A DNA stretch of 64,000 nt from assembly GCA_016714365.1 (NCBI GenBank), contig JADJNH010000005.1:2952501-3016500 (forward strand), read 5' to 3'. Both the position numbers and the translations under genes were made by a program. Under the pieces are notes generated by a model. It worked only from the letters and a program-made list of their open reading frames with translations. It was not told where the DNA came from and searched no databases. Positions 46,170 to 54,687 of this stretch are shown here, piece by piece. Origin of the DNA: Candidatus Vicinibacter affinis (GTDB taxonomy: Bacteria; Bacteroidota; Bacteroidia; Chitinophagales; Saprospiraceae). The first letter of the stretch is position 1. Every line of letters begins with the position of its first letter.

Positions 46170-48275
46170 ATGAAACTATTATTAATTTTTACTGCGGTTC
46201 TACTGATAAATTTTACTTCTTGTAAGAATACCAAAGAAGACTCCTCACATAAAACATCAGGCAACCACCTTAGTGGTGAAATTTCGCCTTATCTTCTCCA
46301 ACATGCGCACAATCCTGTAGATTGGTATCCATGGAAAGATGAAGCACTTAAAATTGCTGCGGACACCAGAAAGCTGATGATCATTAGTATTGGGTATTCA
46401 TCTTGCCATTGGTGCCATGTAATGGAAAGAGAATCATTTAGTGATACTGCAGTCAGTAACGTCATGAACGCACATTTCATTTCTATTAAAGTTGACCGTG
46501 AAGAACGACCGGATGTGGACCAAATCTATATGAACGCCTGCCAAATAATCAATTCAGGCGCTTGCGGATGGCCATTAAATGCCATTACGCTTCCTGACGG
46601 CAGACCAGTTTGGGTAGGGACTTATCTGACCAAAGACGAATGGCTGAGATTGCTGAAAAATATGCAGGATGTTTATGCTGAAGATCCAAATGAATTGGAA
46701 AAAATGGCGATGCAAATTCAAAGCCATCTGAGTGTGGATTATTCACGATTTGGCACTACAACCCAAACAGTAGGTTCAGAAAAAATTTTAAAAAACCTTT
46801 ATGACAAAACTATTCAATCCCTGGACTTTGTCCATGGCGGAAAGAAAAGCAGCCAAAAATTCCCACTACCTCCGTTGATGAGAAGTTTGCTTGAATACCA
46901 ACATTATTCAAAGAATCCCCAACTGGATAAATTCATTTCCACGACACTTGACAAGATGGCTGATGGTGGAATTTATGATCATTTAGAAGGTGGCTTTAGC
47001 AGATACACAGTGGACCCGGAATGGAAGGTTCCTCATTTTGAAAAAATGCTTTATGACAACGCTCAATTGATCAGTCTTTATTCATTTGCTTATCAAAAGA
47101 ATGGCAATGAAAAATATAAATCAGTCATTGAAAAAAGCTTGGATTTTGTCAAGAATAATTTAACCAACCAAGATGGTTCATTTTATTCCTCCTTAGACGC
47201 AGAAACCGAAGGCGAAGAGGGGAAATTCTATGTTTGGACAGAAAAGGAAATCAACGATGGATTAGGCGCAGGTAGTGACCTTGAAATCTTTAAATACACT
47301 TACGGTATTAAAGAAGCAGGCAACTGGGAAAAAGGAAAAAACGTATTGTTTACTGTCGTTGATGTAAAATCCACCGCAAAAAAATTCAAAAAATCTGAAT
47401 CTGAAATTTTACAATCACTTAATGATTCCAGAAATAAACTAATTAAAGTAAAATCCAATCGAAAAAAACCTAAACTTGATGACAAAATCCTAACAGCCTG
47501 GAACTCTCTAATGATAAGGGCGTGTATTGATGCATCGGCAGCATTGAATAATAAAGAATACTTGAACTCCGCCATAAAAGCAGCGGATCTGATAAAAAAC
47601 AGAATGTGGGATCCTCAAAATGGCTTATATCGCAATTTTAAAAACGGTCAAAAAAATATAAATGGATTTTTGGAGGATTATAGCTTCACAATCGACGCTT
47701 TCATCAGATTGTACGAAATGAGTTTTGATGAATCATATTTGTTATTCGCAAAACAACTGACCGATGTAACTATTCAGAATTTTTCTGATCAGAATAATGT
47801 ATTTTTTTACTTTAATTCAAAATTAGATAAACAATTAATTTCTAGAAAAATGGATTTCGAGGACCAGGTGACCCCTTCTGCAAACTCAGTGATGGCTGAT
47901 AATCTATATCGTTTAGGCTTGTTTTTTTACAACAACGAATACTTGGAAAGAAGTAAAAAAATGATCCTTAGTGCAACCGAGAATTTTGGAGAAGGCCAAA
48001 CAGAATTTTATTCAAACTGGACAAGACTCTATATCTCACTATTAAAACCTTACTATGAAGTTGCAGTTGTAGGACCAAACTCCAAAGAATTACGGAACGA
48101 ATTGGCAATGACTTTTCTTCCTTCAGTCATACTTCTTGGAGGCACAACAGAAGGAACTCTTGAATTATTGAAAGACAAGTTACAGGAAGGTAACACGTTT
48201 ATTTATGTTTGCAGAAATAAAGTGTGCAAAATTCCGGTAACGAATGCTGCTGAGGCTTTGAAACTGATAGACTAA
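46170..48275 (+). CDS. Thioredoxin-domain lipoprotein, YyaL/SPATA20-like
   Basis: About 700-residue protein with a lipoprotein signal (LLLIFTAVLLINFTSC). The N-terminal thioredoxin-like domain contains the family signature YLLQHAHNPVDWYPW and SSCHWCHVMERESF (CxxC). A C-terminal (alpha/alpha) barrel resembling N-acyl-glucosamine epimerases includes DGGIYDHLEGGFSRYTVDPEWKVPHFEKMLYDNAQL. The ATG at 46170 gives the cleaner signal sequence. Family function is unknown; the export signal is noteworthy because many relatives are cytoplasmic. Confidence 0.88.
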   Translation: MKLLLIFTAVLLINFTSCKNTKEDSSHKTSGNHLSGEISPYLLQHAHNPVDWYPWKDEALKIAADTRKLMIISIGYSSCHWCHVMERESFSDTAVSNVMNAHFISIKVDREERPDVDQIYMNACQIINSGACGWPLNAITLPDGRPVWVGTYLTKDEWLRLLKNMQDVYAEDPNELEKMAMQIQSHLSVDYSRFGTTTQTVGSEKILKNLYDKTIQSLDFVHGGKKSSQKFPLPPLMRSLLEYQHYSKNPQLDKFISTTLDKMADGGIYDHLEGGFSRYTVDPEWKVPHFEKMLYDNAQLISLYSFAYQKNGNEKYKSVIEKSLDFVKNNLTNQDGSFYSSLDAETEGEEGKFYVWTEKEINDGLGAGSDLEIFKYTYGIKEAGNWEKGKNVLFTVVDVKSTAKKFKKSESEILQSLNDSRNKLIKVKSNRKKPKLDDKILTAWNSLMIRACIDASAALNNKEYLNSAIKAADLIKNRMWDPQNGLYRNFKNGQKNINGFLEDYSFTIDAFIRLYEMSFDESYLLFAKQLTDVTIQNFSDQNNVFFYFNSKLDKQLISRKMDFEDQVTPSANSVMADNLYRLGLFFYNNEYLERSKKMILSATENFGEGQTEFYSNWTRLYISLLKPYYEVAVVGPNSKELRNELAMTFLPSVILLGGTTEGTLELLKDKLQEGNTFIYVCRNKVCKIPVTNAAEALKLID

Positions 48276-48278
48276 AGC

Positions 48279-48965
48279 GTGGTTAAAAAAATAATTGGGT
48301 CAGCACTGGCAATTTCACGGTTTTTACTCTTGGTATTAACCATGGCTATTTTTACAGGTTTTGGTTTTATCTTAATTTACACAAGATTATTCAAACAACA
48401 ACTTGCATTTAAAATTAGAACGATATGGTGCAAACTGGCATGTTCTATTTTAGGAATTAAAATTTATAAAACAGGTCACCTTGACGTATCTCAACCACAA
48501 CTATACGTAGGAAATCATCGATCGCTCATTGACCCTGTAGTAATCTTTTCATTTTTAGACAATGGTTATGCAGTAAGTAAATCAGAAGTAGAAAAATACC
48601 CTCTTATTAGTCAAGGTGCAAAATTATCCGGAGTGATCTTTGTTCATCGAAATAATACGGAGAGTCGATTTTTAGCTAAAAACTCAATTCTTGAAAACTT
48701 AAATAATAATCGTTCTATTCTGATTTTTCCGGAAGGCACCATAAGCATCACGAGAGAGTTACTTCCATTCAAAAAAGGCTCTATTGAATCAGCAGTTGCA
48801 GCAGGCAAAAAGGTATCATTCTTCGCAATTGAATATATGAATCCAAAAAAAGAGATTTCTGGTGGAATGAACATTTGCTACAACAATTCATTACCACTTT
48901 TTCGAAGTGGAAAACCGAAGTTAGAATTCATTTTTTTGATTCCGAGATTCCTACTGATCCTTTAA
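48279..48965 (+). CDS. plsC: 1-acyl-sn-glycerol-3-phosphate acyltransferase (frame-broken at the 3' end)
   Basis: Membrane acyltransferase of phospholipid synthesis starting at GTG. Motif NHRSLIDP supplies the HX4D pair and IFPEGTIS is the glycerolipid-binding motif. The reading ends IFLIPRFLLIL just after a run of seven T residues (48931-48937). In the next frame the text continues FFDSEIPTDPLNFTEKMSTKIQEKLFDF to a stop at 49060, which looks like the usual PlsC C-terminus. One extra T would restore a protein of about 260 residues. It is 3 nt after the thioredoxin-domain gene, so likely co-transcribed. Confidence 0.85.
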   Translation: MVKKIIGSALAISRFLLLVLTMAIFTGFGFILIYTRLFKQQLAFKIRTIWCKLACSILGIKIYKTGHLDVSQPQLYVGNHRSLIDPVVIFSFLDNGYAVSKSEVEKYPLISQGAKLSGVIFVHRNNTESRFLAKNSILENLNNNRSILIFPEGTISITRELLPFKKGSIESAVAAGKKVSFFAIEYMNPKKEISGGMNICYNNSLPLFRSGKPKLEFIFLIPRFLLIL

Positions 48966-49060
48966 ACTTTACAGAAAAAATGAGCACTAAAATTCAAGAA
49001 AAATTATTTGATTTTCAAACTAATTGGCAAAATGAAAACATTCCGGATTTACTCAGGTAA
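48936..49060 (+). other. Out-of-frame C-terminal tail of plsC
   Basis: Open +1 frame directly after the T7 run, encoding DSEIPTDPLNFTEKMSTK and onward with the composition of an acyltransferase C-terminal helix. It overlaps the convergent msrB stop by 12 nt. It is either a sequencing/assembly deletion of one T or a true C-terminal truncation. Confidence 0.6.
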
Positions 49061-49417
49061 AAAATCCAAAGATACGGAATTGACACAATGACGTAATCCT
49101 GTAGGTGTGAAGCCTTCTCCTTCAAACACATGGCCTAAATGTCCACCGCACTTTGCACAAACTATTTCAACCCTGTAACCATCGGCATCAGGTATCCTCT
49201 TGACTGCTCCATTGATTTCTTCATCAAAACTAGGCCAACCACATCCTGAATGAAACTTGGCGGCAGATCGATATAAAGGTTCGTTACATTGTCTACATGT
49301 ATAAACTCCCGCCTCAAAATGGGATTCATATTTTCCAGAAAATGGAAACTCTGTTCCCTTGTTCAGGATCACTCGCTTTTCTTCTTCATTAAGATTATTG
49401 AATTCTGAGGCCTGCAT
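49049..49417 (-). CDS. msrB: Peptide-methionine (R)-S-oxide reductase MsrB
   Basis: 122-residue repair enzyme reducing methionine-R-sulfoxide. It has both zinc-binding CxxC pairs (CRQCNEPL and CAKCGGHLGH) and the resolving/catalytic cysteine in LRHCVNSVSLDF, with GCGWPSF between. No signal peptide, so probably cytoplasmic. It lies just downstream of msrA on the same strand, a common pairing covering both sulfoxide epimers. Confidence 0.96.
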   Translation of the reverse strand: MQASEFNNLNEEEKRVILNKGTEFPFSGKYESHFEAGVYTCRQCNEPLYRSAAKFHSGCGWPSFDEEINGAVKRIPDADGYRVEIVCAKCGGHLGHVFEGEGFTPTGLRHCVNSVSLDFLPE

Positions 49418-49490
49418 ACAGGAATATTTTATTTTAATTGATAATTAGTACATTTTGTCAAAAATAGACAGATTGAAATCTGGCAATTGA

Positions 49491-50018
49491 CTACTTTTTT
49501 AAAAGTCCCTGATATTTTTCCCTTAATTTAATCAGTTTAGGTGCTATTACAATTTGACAATATCCGGCATCTGAATTCTGCTTATAGTAATTTTGGTGAT
49601 AGTCTTCTGCCGGATAAAATATATCGGCTTTTGTTATTTCAGTAACAATTGGATCATCCCAAAATTTAGTTGCGACCTCAGCCTTAGACTTCATTGCCAC
49701 TGCTTTCTGCGCCTCATTTTGATAAAATATTGCAGATCTGTACTGGGTTCCCTTGTCAGCTCCTTGTCTGTTCAGGGTTGTTGGGTCATGAGTGGACCAA
49801 AACACTTCCAATAACTGATCCAAAGAAATTATTTGAGGGTCAAACAAAACCTCAAGAGCTTCAGCATGCCCGGTCATTCCACCACAGACTTCGTGGTAAT
49901 CCGGATTCTTGGTTTTGCCCCCTGTATAACCAGACTTTACTTGATAAACCCCCTTCAAATCCTGAAAAACCGCCTCAACACACCAAAAGCATCCTGCAGC
50001 TAGTATAATCGTATCCAA
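49491..50018 (-). CDS. msrA: Peptide-methionine (S)-S-oxide reductase MsrA (N-terminal leader out of frame)
   Basis: 175 residues with the catalytic GCFWC motif (AAGCFWCVEAVFQDLKGV), SGYTGGKTKNPDYHEVC and GADKGTQYRSAIFY. The only start in the open frame is a TTG at 50018, immediately before the catalytic core. Upstream, a 43-residue lipoprotein leader ends out of frame by one base; adding one A to the A5 run (50033-50037) would join leader and enzyme as LSEEK-INPSGLDTIILAAGCFW. Exported lipoprotein MsrA forms exist in this phylum, so the fused form is probably the true gene. Confidence 0.93.
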   Translation of the reverse strand: MDTIILAAGCFWCVEAVFQDLKGVYQVKSGYTGGKTKNPDYHEVCGGMTGHAEALEVLFDPQIISLDQLLEVFWSTHDPTTLNRQGADKGTQYRSAIFYQNEAQKAVAMKSKAEVATKFWDDPIVTEITKADIFYPAEDYHQNYYKQNSDAGYCQIVIAPKLIKLREKYQGLLKK

Positions 50019-50029
50019 GCCAGAGGGAT

Positions 50030-50161
50030 TTATTTTTCTTCCGACAAAACTTCTTTGATTTCCATAGTTGGTATAGGGTTTTGAACTTCTTTTACAGGCT
50101 GAGGAGCGCTACAAGCCTTCATCTGAAAAATGAGGGCGGTGATGGCAATTAACTTAATCAT
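50030..50161 (-). CDS. Lipoprotein signal leader, probably the detached N-terminus of MsrA
   Basis: 43 codons from ATG at 50161: a short hydrophobic stretch IKLIAITALIFQMKAC with a Cys in lipobox-like position, then a Pro/Val-rich linker ending EVLSEEK. The frame stops 11 nt before the TTG of msrA. The spacing and the one-base frame difference suggest a split gene. As an independent peptide it has no known counterpart. Confidence 0.55.
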   Translation of the reverse strand: MIKLIAITALIFQMKACSAPQPVKEVQNPIPTMEIKEVLSEEK

Positions 50162-50215
50162 GGGAATAAAACGAAAAAATTTGATTTTAGTTTAAGCATG
50201 AAATTTAAGAAAATC

Positions 50216-50246
50216 TTTGAAAATTAAGAAAATAGTCTTACCTTTG
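50216..50246 (+). promoter_or_regulatory. Bacteroidota promoter of the initiator tRNA gene
   Basis: TTTG (50216-50219) and TACCTTTG (50239-50246) are separated by 19 nt, matching the -33 TTTG / -7 TAnnTTTG consensus. The -7 element ends 11 nt before the tRNA. Confidence 0.75.
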
Positions 50247-50257
50247 CGGCCTCATAT

Positions 50258-50330
<73 letters not shown>

Positions 50331-50343
50331 CAAAAATTTAATT

Positions 50344-50383
50344 AAGACTGTAATACAATTAAATATGTATTATGGTCTTTTTT
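50344..50383 (+). terminator. Terminator after the initiator tRNA
   Basis: A 13-bp stem AAGACTGTAATAC / GTATTATGGTCTT (two wobble pairs) with a 10-nt AT loop, followed by a T run. Confidence 0.75.
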
Positions 50384-50406
50384 AATTTAAATACTTTTCA
50401 CTTGCC

Positions 50407-50440
50407 ATTTGGTGTACTTTTTAGTCAACTATTTGGTGTA
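50407..50440. repeat. Two direct copies of ATTTGGTGTA, candidate recombinase arm sites
   Basis: ATTTGGTGTA at 50407-50416 and 50431-50440, 24 nt apart, between the tRNA and the recombinase. Short direct repeats in this position are typical of arm-type integrase or excision-factor sites. Confidence 0.5.
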
Positions 50441-50490
50441 TCGGACTTTTAGTGAACCCTCCCATTTTGGATGCTTTAAATCATTTCTAT

Positions 50491-51672
50491 ATGAAAATTG
50501 GAAAAGCATCTTATTACTTCTTTTTACGAAATTCTAGAATAAATTCCAAAGGAAAAGCTCCTATTCATTGCAGGATTAAAATCATGAATGAAACAAAGGT
50601 TATGTCAACAGGAGTTATGGTTGAGCTTAAAAATTGGAATAATTTGACTTTAACAGTAAACCAGAAAAGGGACCCCATTTCATTTCTGATTATTGAAAGG
50701 TGGAGAGTTCTACTTTTAAAAACTTTTACGAAGGCATTTTTGGATAACGAAATACCAAATCTAAACCAAGTATTGGTGGATTTAGGAGTAAAAAAGGAAA
50801 ATATAAATCCAGTTGGTTTTGTTGAAGTTTATAAAATTTATCTTGAAGGAATCCAAAAGCAAATAAATCAAAACTATACCCTAAGTACATTTAATAAATT
50901 CAAAACTATTTACAACCATCTGAAAGAATACCTAATTAAAGTTCATAATCAAAAAGAAATATTGTTAAAAGAATTAAAAATAAGGCATCTTTTAGAATTT
51001 GAGGAATACATGACAATTGATCTAAAACTTAAACAAATTACAATCAACAAGTCTATCCAGCGACTAAAATCAATTATTAAATATGCCATCGCACATGAGT
51101 ATCTTGATAAAGATCCTTGGATGGCATTCAAATCCAAGCCTGTTCATATAAACATAAAGTATCTTACAAAAAAGGAATTACAAAAGCTTGAGGCAATTAT
51201 TCTAGAGGACAACAAATTAAATAAAGTTAGAGATATTTTTATTTTTGCATGCTATACCGGATTTGGGTACTCTGAATTAAAACAATGTTCAATAAAAGGT
51301 CTGGAGGAAAAAAGTTCCATATTATGGCTTTCTGTAATTAGACAAAAGACAAAAAAAATCCAAAAAGTTCCACTGCTTCCAAAGGCTCTGAAAATTTGGA
51401 CTAAATATGGAGGTAAACTCCCAGTAATGTCTAATCAGAAAATGAACCAATATTTAAAGGATATTGGTAAAATCTGCGAATTTGAAACTCCTCTGACTAC
51501 TCATTTAGCCAGGAAGACTTTTGCAAGCACTGTATTATTAGGTAATAATGTTCCAATTAAGGTAGTGAGTAGTCTGCTTTCACACTCTGATTCAAGGATA
51601 ACGGAAAAGCATTATGCTGAAATTCAACAAGATGTTCTTACTGAAGAAGTCCTCAAATTATTCAAGCTATAA
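50491..51672 (+). CDS. Tyrosine-type site-specific recombinase (IntDOT-like)
   Basis: Integrase of about 393 residues with an N-terminal arm-binding segment (YFFLRNSRINSKGKAPIHCRI), a SAM-like core-binding domain and a catalytic domain. Visible catalytic residues are Lys in RQKTKKIQKVPLLP, His/Arg in THLARKTFAS, His in LLSHSDSRITEKHY and the nucleophile Tyr in KHYAEI. The first catalytic Arg position reads CYTGFGYSEL, with Gly-Tyr where TGLRxSE is usual; IntDOT-type integrases also lack this Arg. The ATG at 50491 was chosen over a GTG at 50452. Position next to a tRNA fits integration there. Confidence 0.9.
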   Translation: MKIGKASYYFFLRNSRINSKGKAPIHCRIKIMNETKVMSTGVMVELKNWNNLTLTVNQKRDPISFLIIERWRVLLLKTFTKAFLDNEIPNLNQVLVDLGVKKENINPVGFVEVYKIYLEGIQKQINQNYTLSTFNKFKTIYNHLKEYLIKVHNQKEILLKELKIRHLLEFEEYMTIDLKLKQITINKSIQRLKSIIKYAIAHEYLDKDPWMAFKSKPVHINIKYLTKKELQKLEAIILEDNKLNKVRDIFIFACYTGFGYSELKQCSIKGLEEKSSILWLSVIRQKTKKIQKVPLLPKALKIWTKYGGKLPVMSNQKMNQYLKDIGKICEFETPLTTHLARKTFASTVLLGNNVPIKVVSSLLSHSDSRITEKHYAEIQQDVLTEEVLKLFKL

Positions 51673-51675
51673 GTG

Positions 51676-51717
51676 CCAAATTTACATTTTGCATATAATA
51701 AAATAATGTAAATTTGG
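51676..51717. repeat. Family II palindrome, copy A
   Basis: Perfect 12-bp arms CCAAATTTACAT / ATGTAAATTTGG with an 18-nt spacer, 42 nt in all. It begins 3 nt after the recombinase stop and ends 1 nt before the first codon of helicase A. Confidence 0.8.
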
Positions 51718-51718
51718 G

Positions 51719-52258
51719 TTGGGCAACCTTACTTTTGAAATGGCCAAATTAATAAATTACAAAACTCACACGCCTAAGGCTTTAAACTCCATTACAATTG
51801 ACTTTAAGGATCTTACTGAAAGGATCTTAGGCACTAGAATGTTTTATTGCAGTGTGTTAAATTATAAACCACTAACCATAGACCCTAAGACAGGTTATGT
51901 TACTAAGGATATTGAAACAGGGTTTGATAAAGATTTGAAAGAAATATTAATAATTAATGCCGGTGTAGGTCAAGGGAAGACCACAGCTATATATAATATC
52001 ATTTCCAAGCTTGCAAAAGACCCTAAGAACCTAATAATAATGGCGAGTCCATTCAAAATACTTGTCAATAAGGATTTCGATGAATTGTCAAAACGCATTA
52101 GACCCAATTATATCCAAAACTATGAGCAAATACAAAATGCGCCATGGACAATAAGTAAGGCAGATATAATCAAGAAATTTATAGCAAGAAAAAGGGTTCA
52201 TATTACAACAATAAATAGCCTATTGGGTAATCCAGGGAGATTGCTTTTTTCAATCTAA
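51719..52258 (+). CDS. SF2 helicase A, N-terminal part (Walker A), frame-broken
   Basis: 179 residues with Walker A GVGQGKTT at 82-89 after IEILIIN-type beta strand text (EILIINAGVGQGKTTA), then a motif Ia-like region LIIMASPFKILVNK. The frame ends LLFSI after a T6 run (52245-52250). Removing one T continues LLFQSNRMKCYIEEVHK into the next ORF, which holds the DEIH box. The start is TTG at 51719 or ATG at 51740. The parts together resemble an SF2 / origin-binding-type helicase. The first codon abuts palindrome copy A. Confidence 0.7.
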   Translation: MGNLTFEMAKLINYKTHTPKALNSITIDFKDLTERILGTRMFYCSVLNYKPLTIDPKTGYVTKDIETGFDKDLKEILIINAGVGQGKTTAIYNIISKLAKDPKNLIIMASPFKILVNKDFDELSKRIRPNYIQNYEQIQNAPWTISKADIIKKFIARKRVHITTINSLLGNPGRLLFSI

Positions 52259-52262
52259 TAGA

Positions 52263-53786
52263 ATGAAATGTTATATTGAAGAAGTTCATAAGCATGCTGA
52301 GAAGGCAAAAAAAAGAATATTTTTATTTATAGATGAAATACACGAGAGTCCAAATAATTTTAGTACAGAATATGTTTCTAGCCTTTTGAACAGGATCAAT
52401 ATTTATCATAAAATCATCATTTCCTCAGCCACCTATACAGAATCTTCGATTGAGGTATTGAAATTGTTATCATCTTTAAGGGTTGACCATCCCAGAATAA
52501 TGACTTCAATTAGGGTAAAAAGTGTTCACCAAAGTGATTTAAAACTTGTGTTCCTTGATAAAAATATTTCAAGTGAAAGAATCCAGCCATTAAGGATAAT
52601 CGAGCAATTAATTAATGAACGAAAGATTTCAAATTTTCACATTTTTTCTTATAGTAGAAAAATAGCAGAGCAACTTGCAAATAAGAAATGGTTTGGAAGC
52701 AAAGCTGTCAATTTATGTACAAGTATAGATAAGAACCCATTTGATCCGTCTAAAATTAACATTGGAACCACATTTAAATCTGGAGTTAACTTACCCCCTG
52801 GTGATTCTTTTTTTATAATAATGCCCCCTGTTTCTAAAAATTATAACTATAAAAATAATTTAGGTGTATTTTCAGAAGGAGTGCCTGCAATTGTGCAATC
52901 TTTAGCAAGAGCAAGATCAAATAATACAATCTATGTAATTCTTCCTAGAATAGGTGATCACATTGTTTCAAAATCAAATGGTTACATGCATGAACTTAAA
53001 AAATTTATGCCTTCTATGATAATTGAAAATGCTGAAAATTATATTCCTCTAAATAAAGAGGAAAATTCTGTGACTTCATATATTTCTAGAGCATCGCAGG
53101 ATTCTGAATATTTAAAAAATAAATTGAATAGTACTGCAAAACTGATTCTTTCAAATATGGCTTCTCGAATTAAGCACAATGATTATTTACAAGAAGAGTT
53201 AAATTTGGATGAATTGCTTTCCGAGGTATTTAATTTATTTCCAAGCCTTTATGAACGTAAAATTATAAAAGCACAACAGTATCTCGTTTCTAAGCATCTG
53301 TCCAGTGGAAAATATGCCACCCCATATTTAATTTGGGCAGCATATCATAATCAATTTACCAATTGTACTTTAAATGAGATTATAGTACAAGAGAAAATTA
53401 GTGTGAAGGTGGATATTCGTAAAGTTTCTTGTGCGGCTGATCTCAAGCATTTTATAGATAAGGAGTATTGCAAAACCTGCACTGAATTATATGATCTTGA
53501 TATTTCCTCTATTTATTCTGAAATAAGATATGCCTTTACAAAGTTTGTAAAGGAAGGAACTGAAATTAATTCCAAAGTCGCCTTAGATGGTGTAGCTGTT
53601 AGTAAACCAAACAATAAGAAGTTTTTGGTCTTATTACAGGCACTCTTTAGTTTATCTATAAAAGAAGTTAAGTTTGACAATAAAATACTCAATGATGGAG
53701 ACGAAATGGAGAGATTTTATTATGCACAAAGATTATTACACTCATCTAAAACCGGAAATGATTTAGAAAAAGTTGGTATGAATTAA
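52263..53786 (+). CDS. SF2 helicase A, central part (DEIH box, motifs III-VI), frame-broken
   Basis: 507 residues carrying LFIDEIHESP (motif II), IISSATYTE (motif III), FHIFSYSRKIAEQLA (IV), NIGTTFKSGVNLPPGDSFFI (V) and AIVQSLARARSNNTIYVILPR (VI), a complete SF2 core apart from the Walker A in the preceding ORF. The C-terminal 250 residues match nothing I recognise. The frame stops after DLEKVGMN at an A5 run (53767-53771). One extra A continues DLEKSWYELKLFIDYFVKQ into the next ORF. Best guess: replication initiator or origin-binding helicase of the element. Confidence 0.7.
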   Translation: MKCYIEEVHKHAEKAKKRIFLFIDEIHESPNNFSTEYVSSLLNRINIYHKIIISSATYTESSIEVLKLLSSLRVDHPRIMTSIRVKSVHQSDLKLVFLDKNISSERIQPLRIIEQLINERKISNFHIFSYSRKIAEQLANKKWFGSKAVNLCTSIDKNPFDPSKINIGTTFKSGVNLPPGDSFFIIMPPVSKNYNYKNNLGVFSEGVPAIVQSLARARSNNTIYVILPRIGDHIVSKSNGYMHELKKFMPSMIIENAENYIPLNKEENSVTSYISRASQDSEYLKNKLNSTAKLILSNMASRIKHNDYLQEELNLDELLSEVFNLFPSLYERKIIKAQQYLVSKHLSSGKYATPYLIWAAYHNQFTNCTLNEIIVQEKISVKVDIRKVSCAADLKHFIDKEYCKTCTELYDLDISSIYSEIRYAFTKFVKEGTEINSKVALDGVAVSKPNNKKFLVLLQALFSLSIKEVKFDNKILNDGDEMERFYYAQRLLHSSKTGNDLEKVGMN

Positions 53787-53806
53787 AATTATTTATTGAT
53801 TATTTT

Positions 53807-54085
53807 GTGAAGCAAAATAAAGGAAAGCAGACTCTAAAAGGTAATCCTGAAATAAATATAGTGTTTAACGAAAAGAAACTAAAATCCATAATAGATAAAA
53901 TTCAGGAATTTGACCCTATTTTGAAACCAAACAGTCCAGTTTCATTTTTTAATAAAGAAAAATCAAATTTTTACGTTCAATTCCTTAATAAGTTTGTTGA
54001 GCTTGTTTCAGCACCAAAAAAAAGATATGAGATTCTAGGTACCTTATATCAAAAACATGTTAAGACATCAGATTTCCCTTCTTAG
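53807..54085 (+). CDS. SF2 helicase A, C-terminal part
   Basis: 92 residues in the frame that continues the previous ORF after a -1 shift; the joined text SWYELKLFIDYFVKQNKGKQ reads smoothly. Lys-rich, with FYVQFLNKFVELVSAPKKRYEILGTLYQKH near the end. It has no independent start of quality (GTG 21 nt after the previous stop), supporting the split-gene view. Its stop lies 2 nt before palindrome family II copy B. Confidence 0.55.
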   Translation: MKQNKGKQTLKGNPEINIVFNEKKLKSIIDKIQEFDPILKPNSPVSFFNKEKSNFYVQFLNKFVELVSAPKKRYEILGTLYQKHVKTSDFPS

Positions 54086-54087
54086 TT

Positions 54088-54130
54088 CCAAATTTACATT
54101 TTCACTTATGTGATAAAAATGTAAAATTGA
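54088..54130. repeat. Family II palindrome, copy B
   Basis: Left arm CCAAATTTACAT is identical to copies A and C; the right arm ATGTAAAATTGA has decayed slightly. An inner dyad TCACTTATGTGA sits in the spacer. It begins 2 nt after the helicase A stop. Confidence 0.75.
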
Positions 54131-54188
54131 ACTTGCTTACCTGGCATCCCACACCCCCCATAAACCTTGGCAGGGTAAAATATCCTCC

Positions 54189-54212
54189 CCCCTTCAAAAT
54201 GGGGATTTTTTA
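54189..54212 (+). terminator. Possible terminator after helicase A
   Basis: CCCC / GGGG stem with an 8-nt loop followed by ATTTTTTAA. Short stem, so weak. Confidence 0.4.
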
Positions 54213-54231
54213 ATTTATTAATTTTTTTAAA

Positions 54232-54594
54232 ATGGTAACAGTTAGTGGCTATGCCGTAAGGCAAAATCAGCAGGGTGAGGAATTTGTAGTACTTATTCTG
54301 CAAGGAGATCTGGAAATGGTCAGGTCTCAGGAAACAGGTAATTTCTATGCAACAGCAAAGAAGTGTACCATTACGTCAACTTTTAGTAAACAATTTGCAG
54401 CGGAAATGGTAGGAAAGCAACTTCCAGGCAGAATTGTAAAGGAGGATTGTGAAGCTTATGACTATTTAGTTCCAGAAACAGGAGAAATTGTAGAGATGTC
54501 TCACAGATGGACTTATGTTCCAGAGGGTGAGGAAAGAAAAGTCAAGGCAGACATTAAGACTTTTAGTTCCAATGGCATTGCAGTTGAAGCTTAA
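54232..54594 (+). CDS. Small conserved mobile-element protein, possible single-strand-binding role
   Basis: 120-residue protein opening MVTVSGYAVRQNQQGEEFVVLILQG, beta-rich with FYATAKKCTITSTFSKQFAAEMVG and ETGEIVEMSHRWTYVPEGEE. No motif fixes its function. An OB-fold-like strand pattern together with the neighbouring RecA-like ATPase suggests a single-strand-DNA-binding accessory protein; this is inference from context. It is intact, unlike the helicase before it, and followed by a clear terminator. Confidence 0.6.
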   Translation: MVTVSGYAVRQNQQGEEFVVLILQGDLEMVRSQETGNFYATAKKCTITSTFSKQFAAEMVGKQLPGRIVKEDCEAYDYLVPETGEIVEMSHRWTYVPEGEERKVKADIKTFSSNGIAVEA

Positions 54595-54610
54595 CTGTTG
54601 CCTTGGTAAA

Positions 54611-54647
54611 GGGGTGTATACTTTTTGTATACATCCCTTACTTTTTT
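54611..54647 (+). terminator. Rho-independent terminator
   Basis: An 11-bp stem GGGGTGTATAC / GTATACATCCC (one G-T) with a T5 loop, then TTACTTTTTTC. Confidence 0.82.
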
Positions 54648-54687
54648 CTTTAAAAACGTATTCTTTCATATAACAAAACCATAAAAA

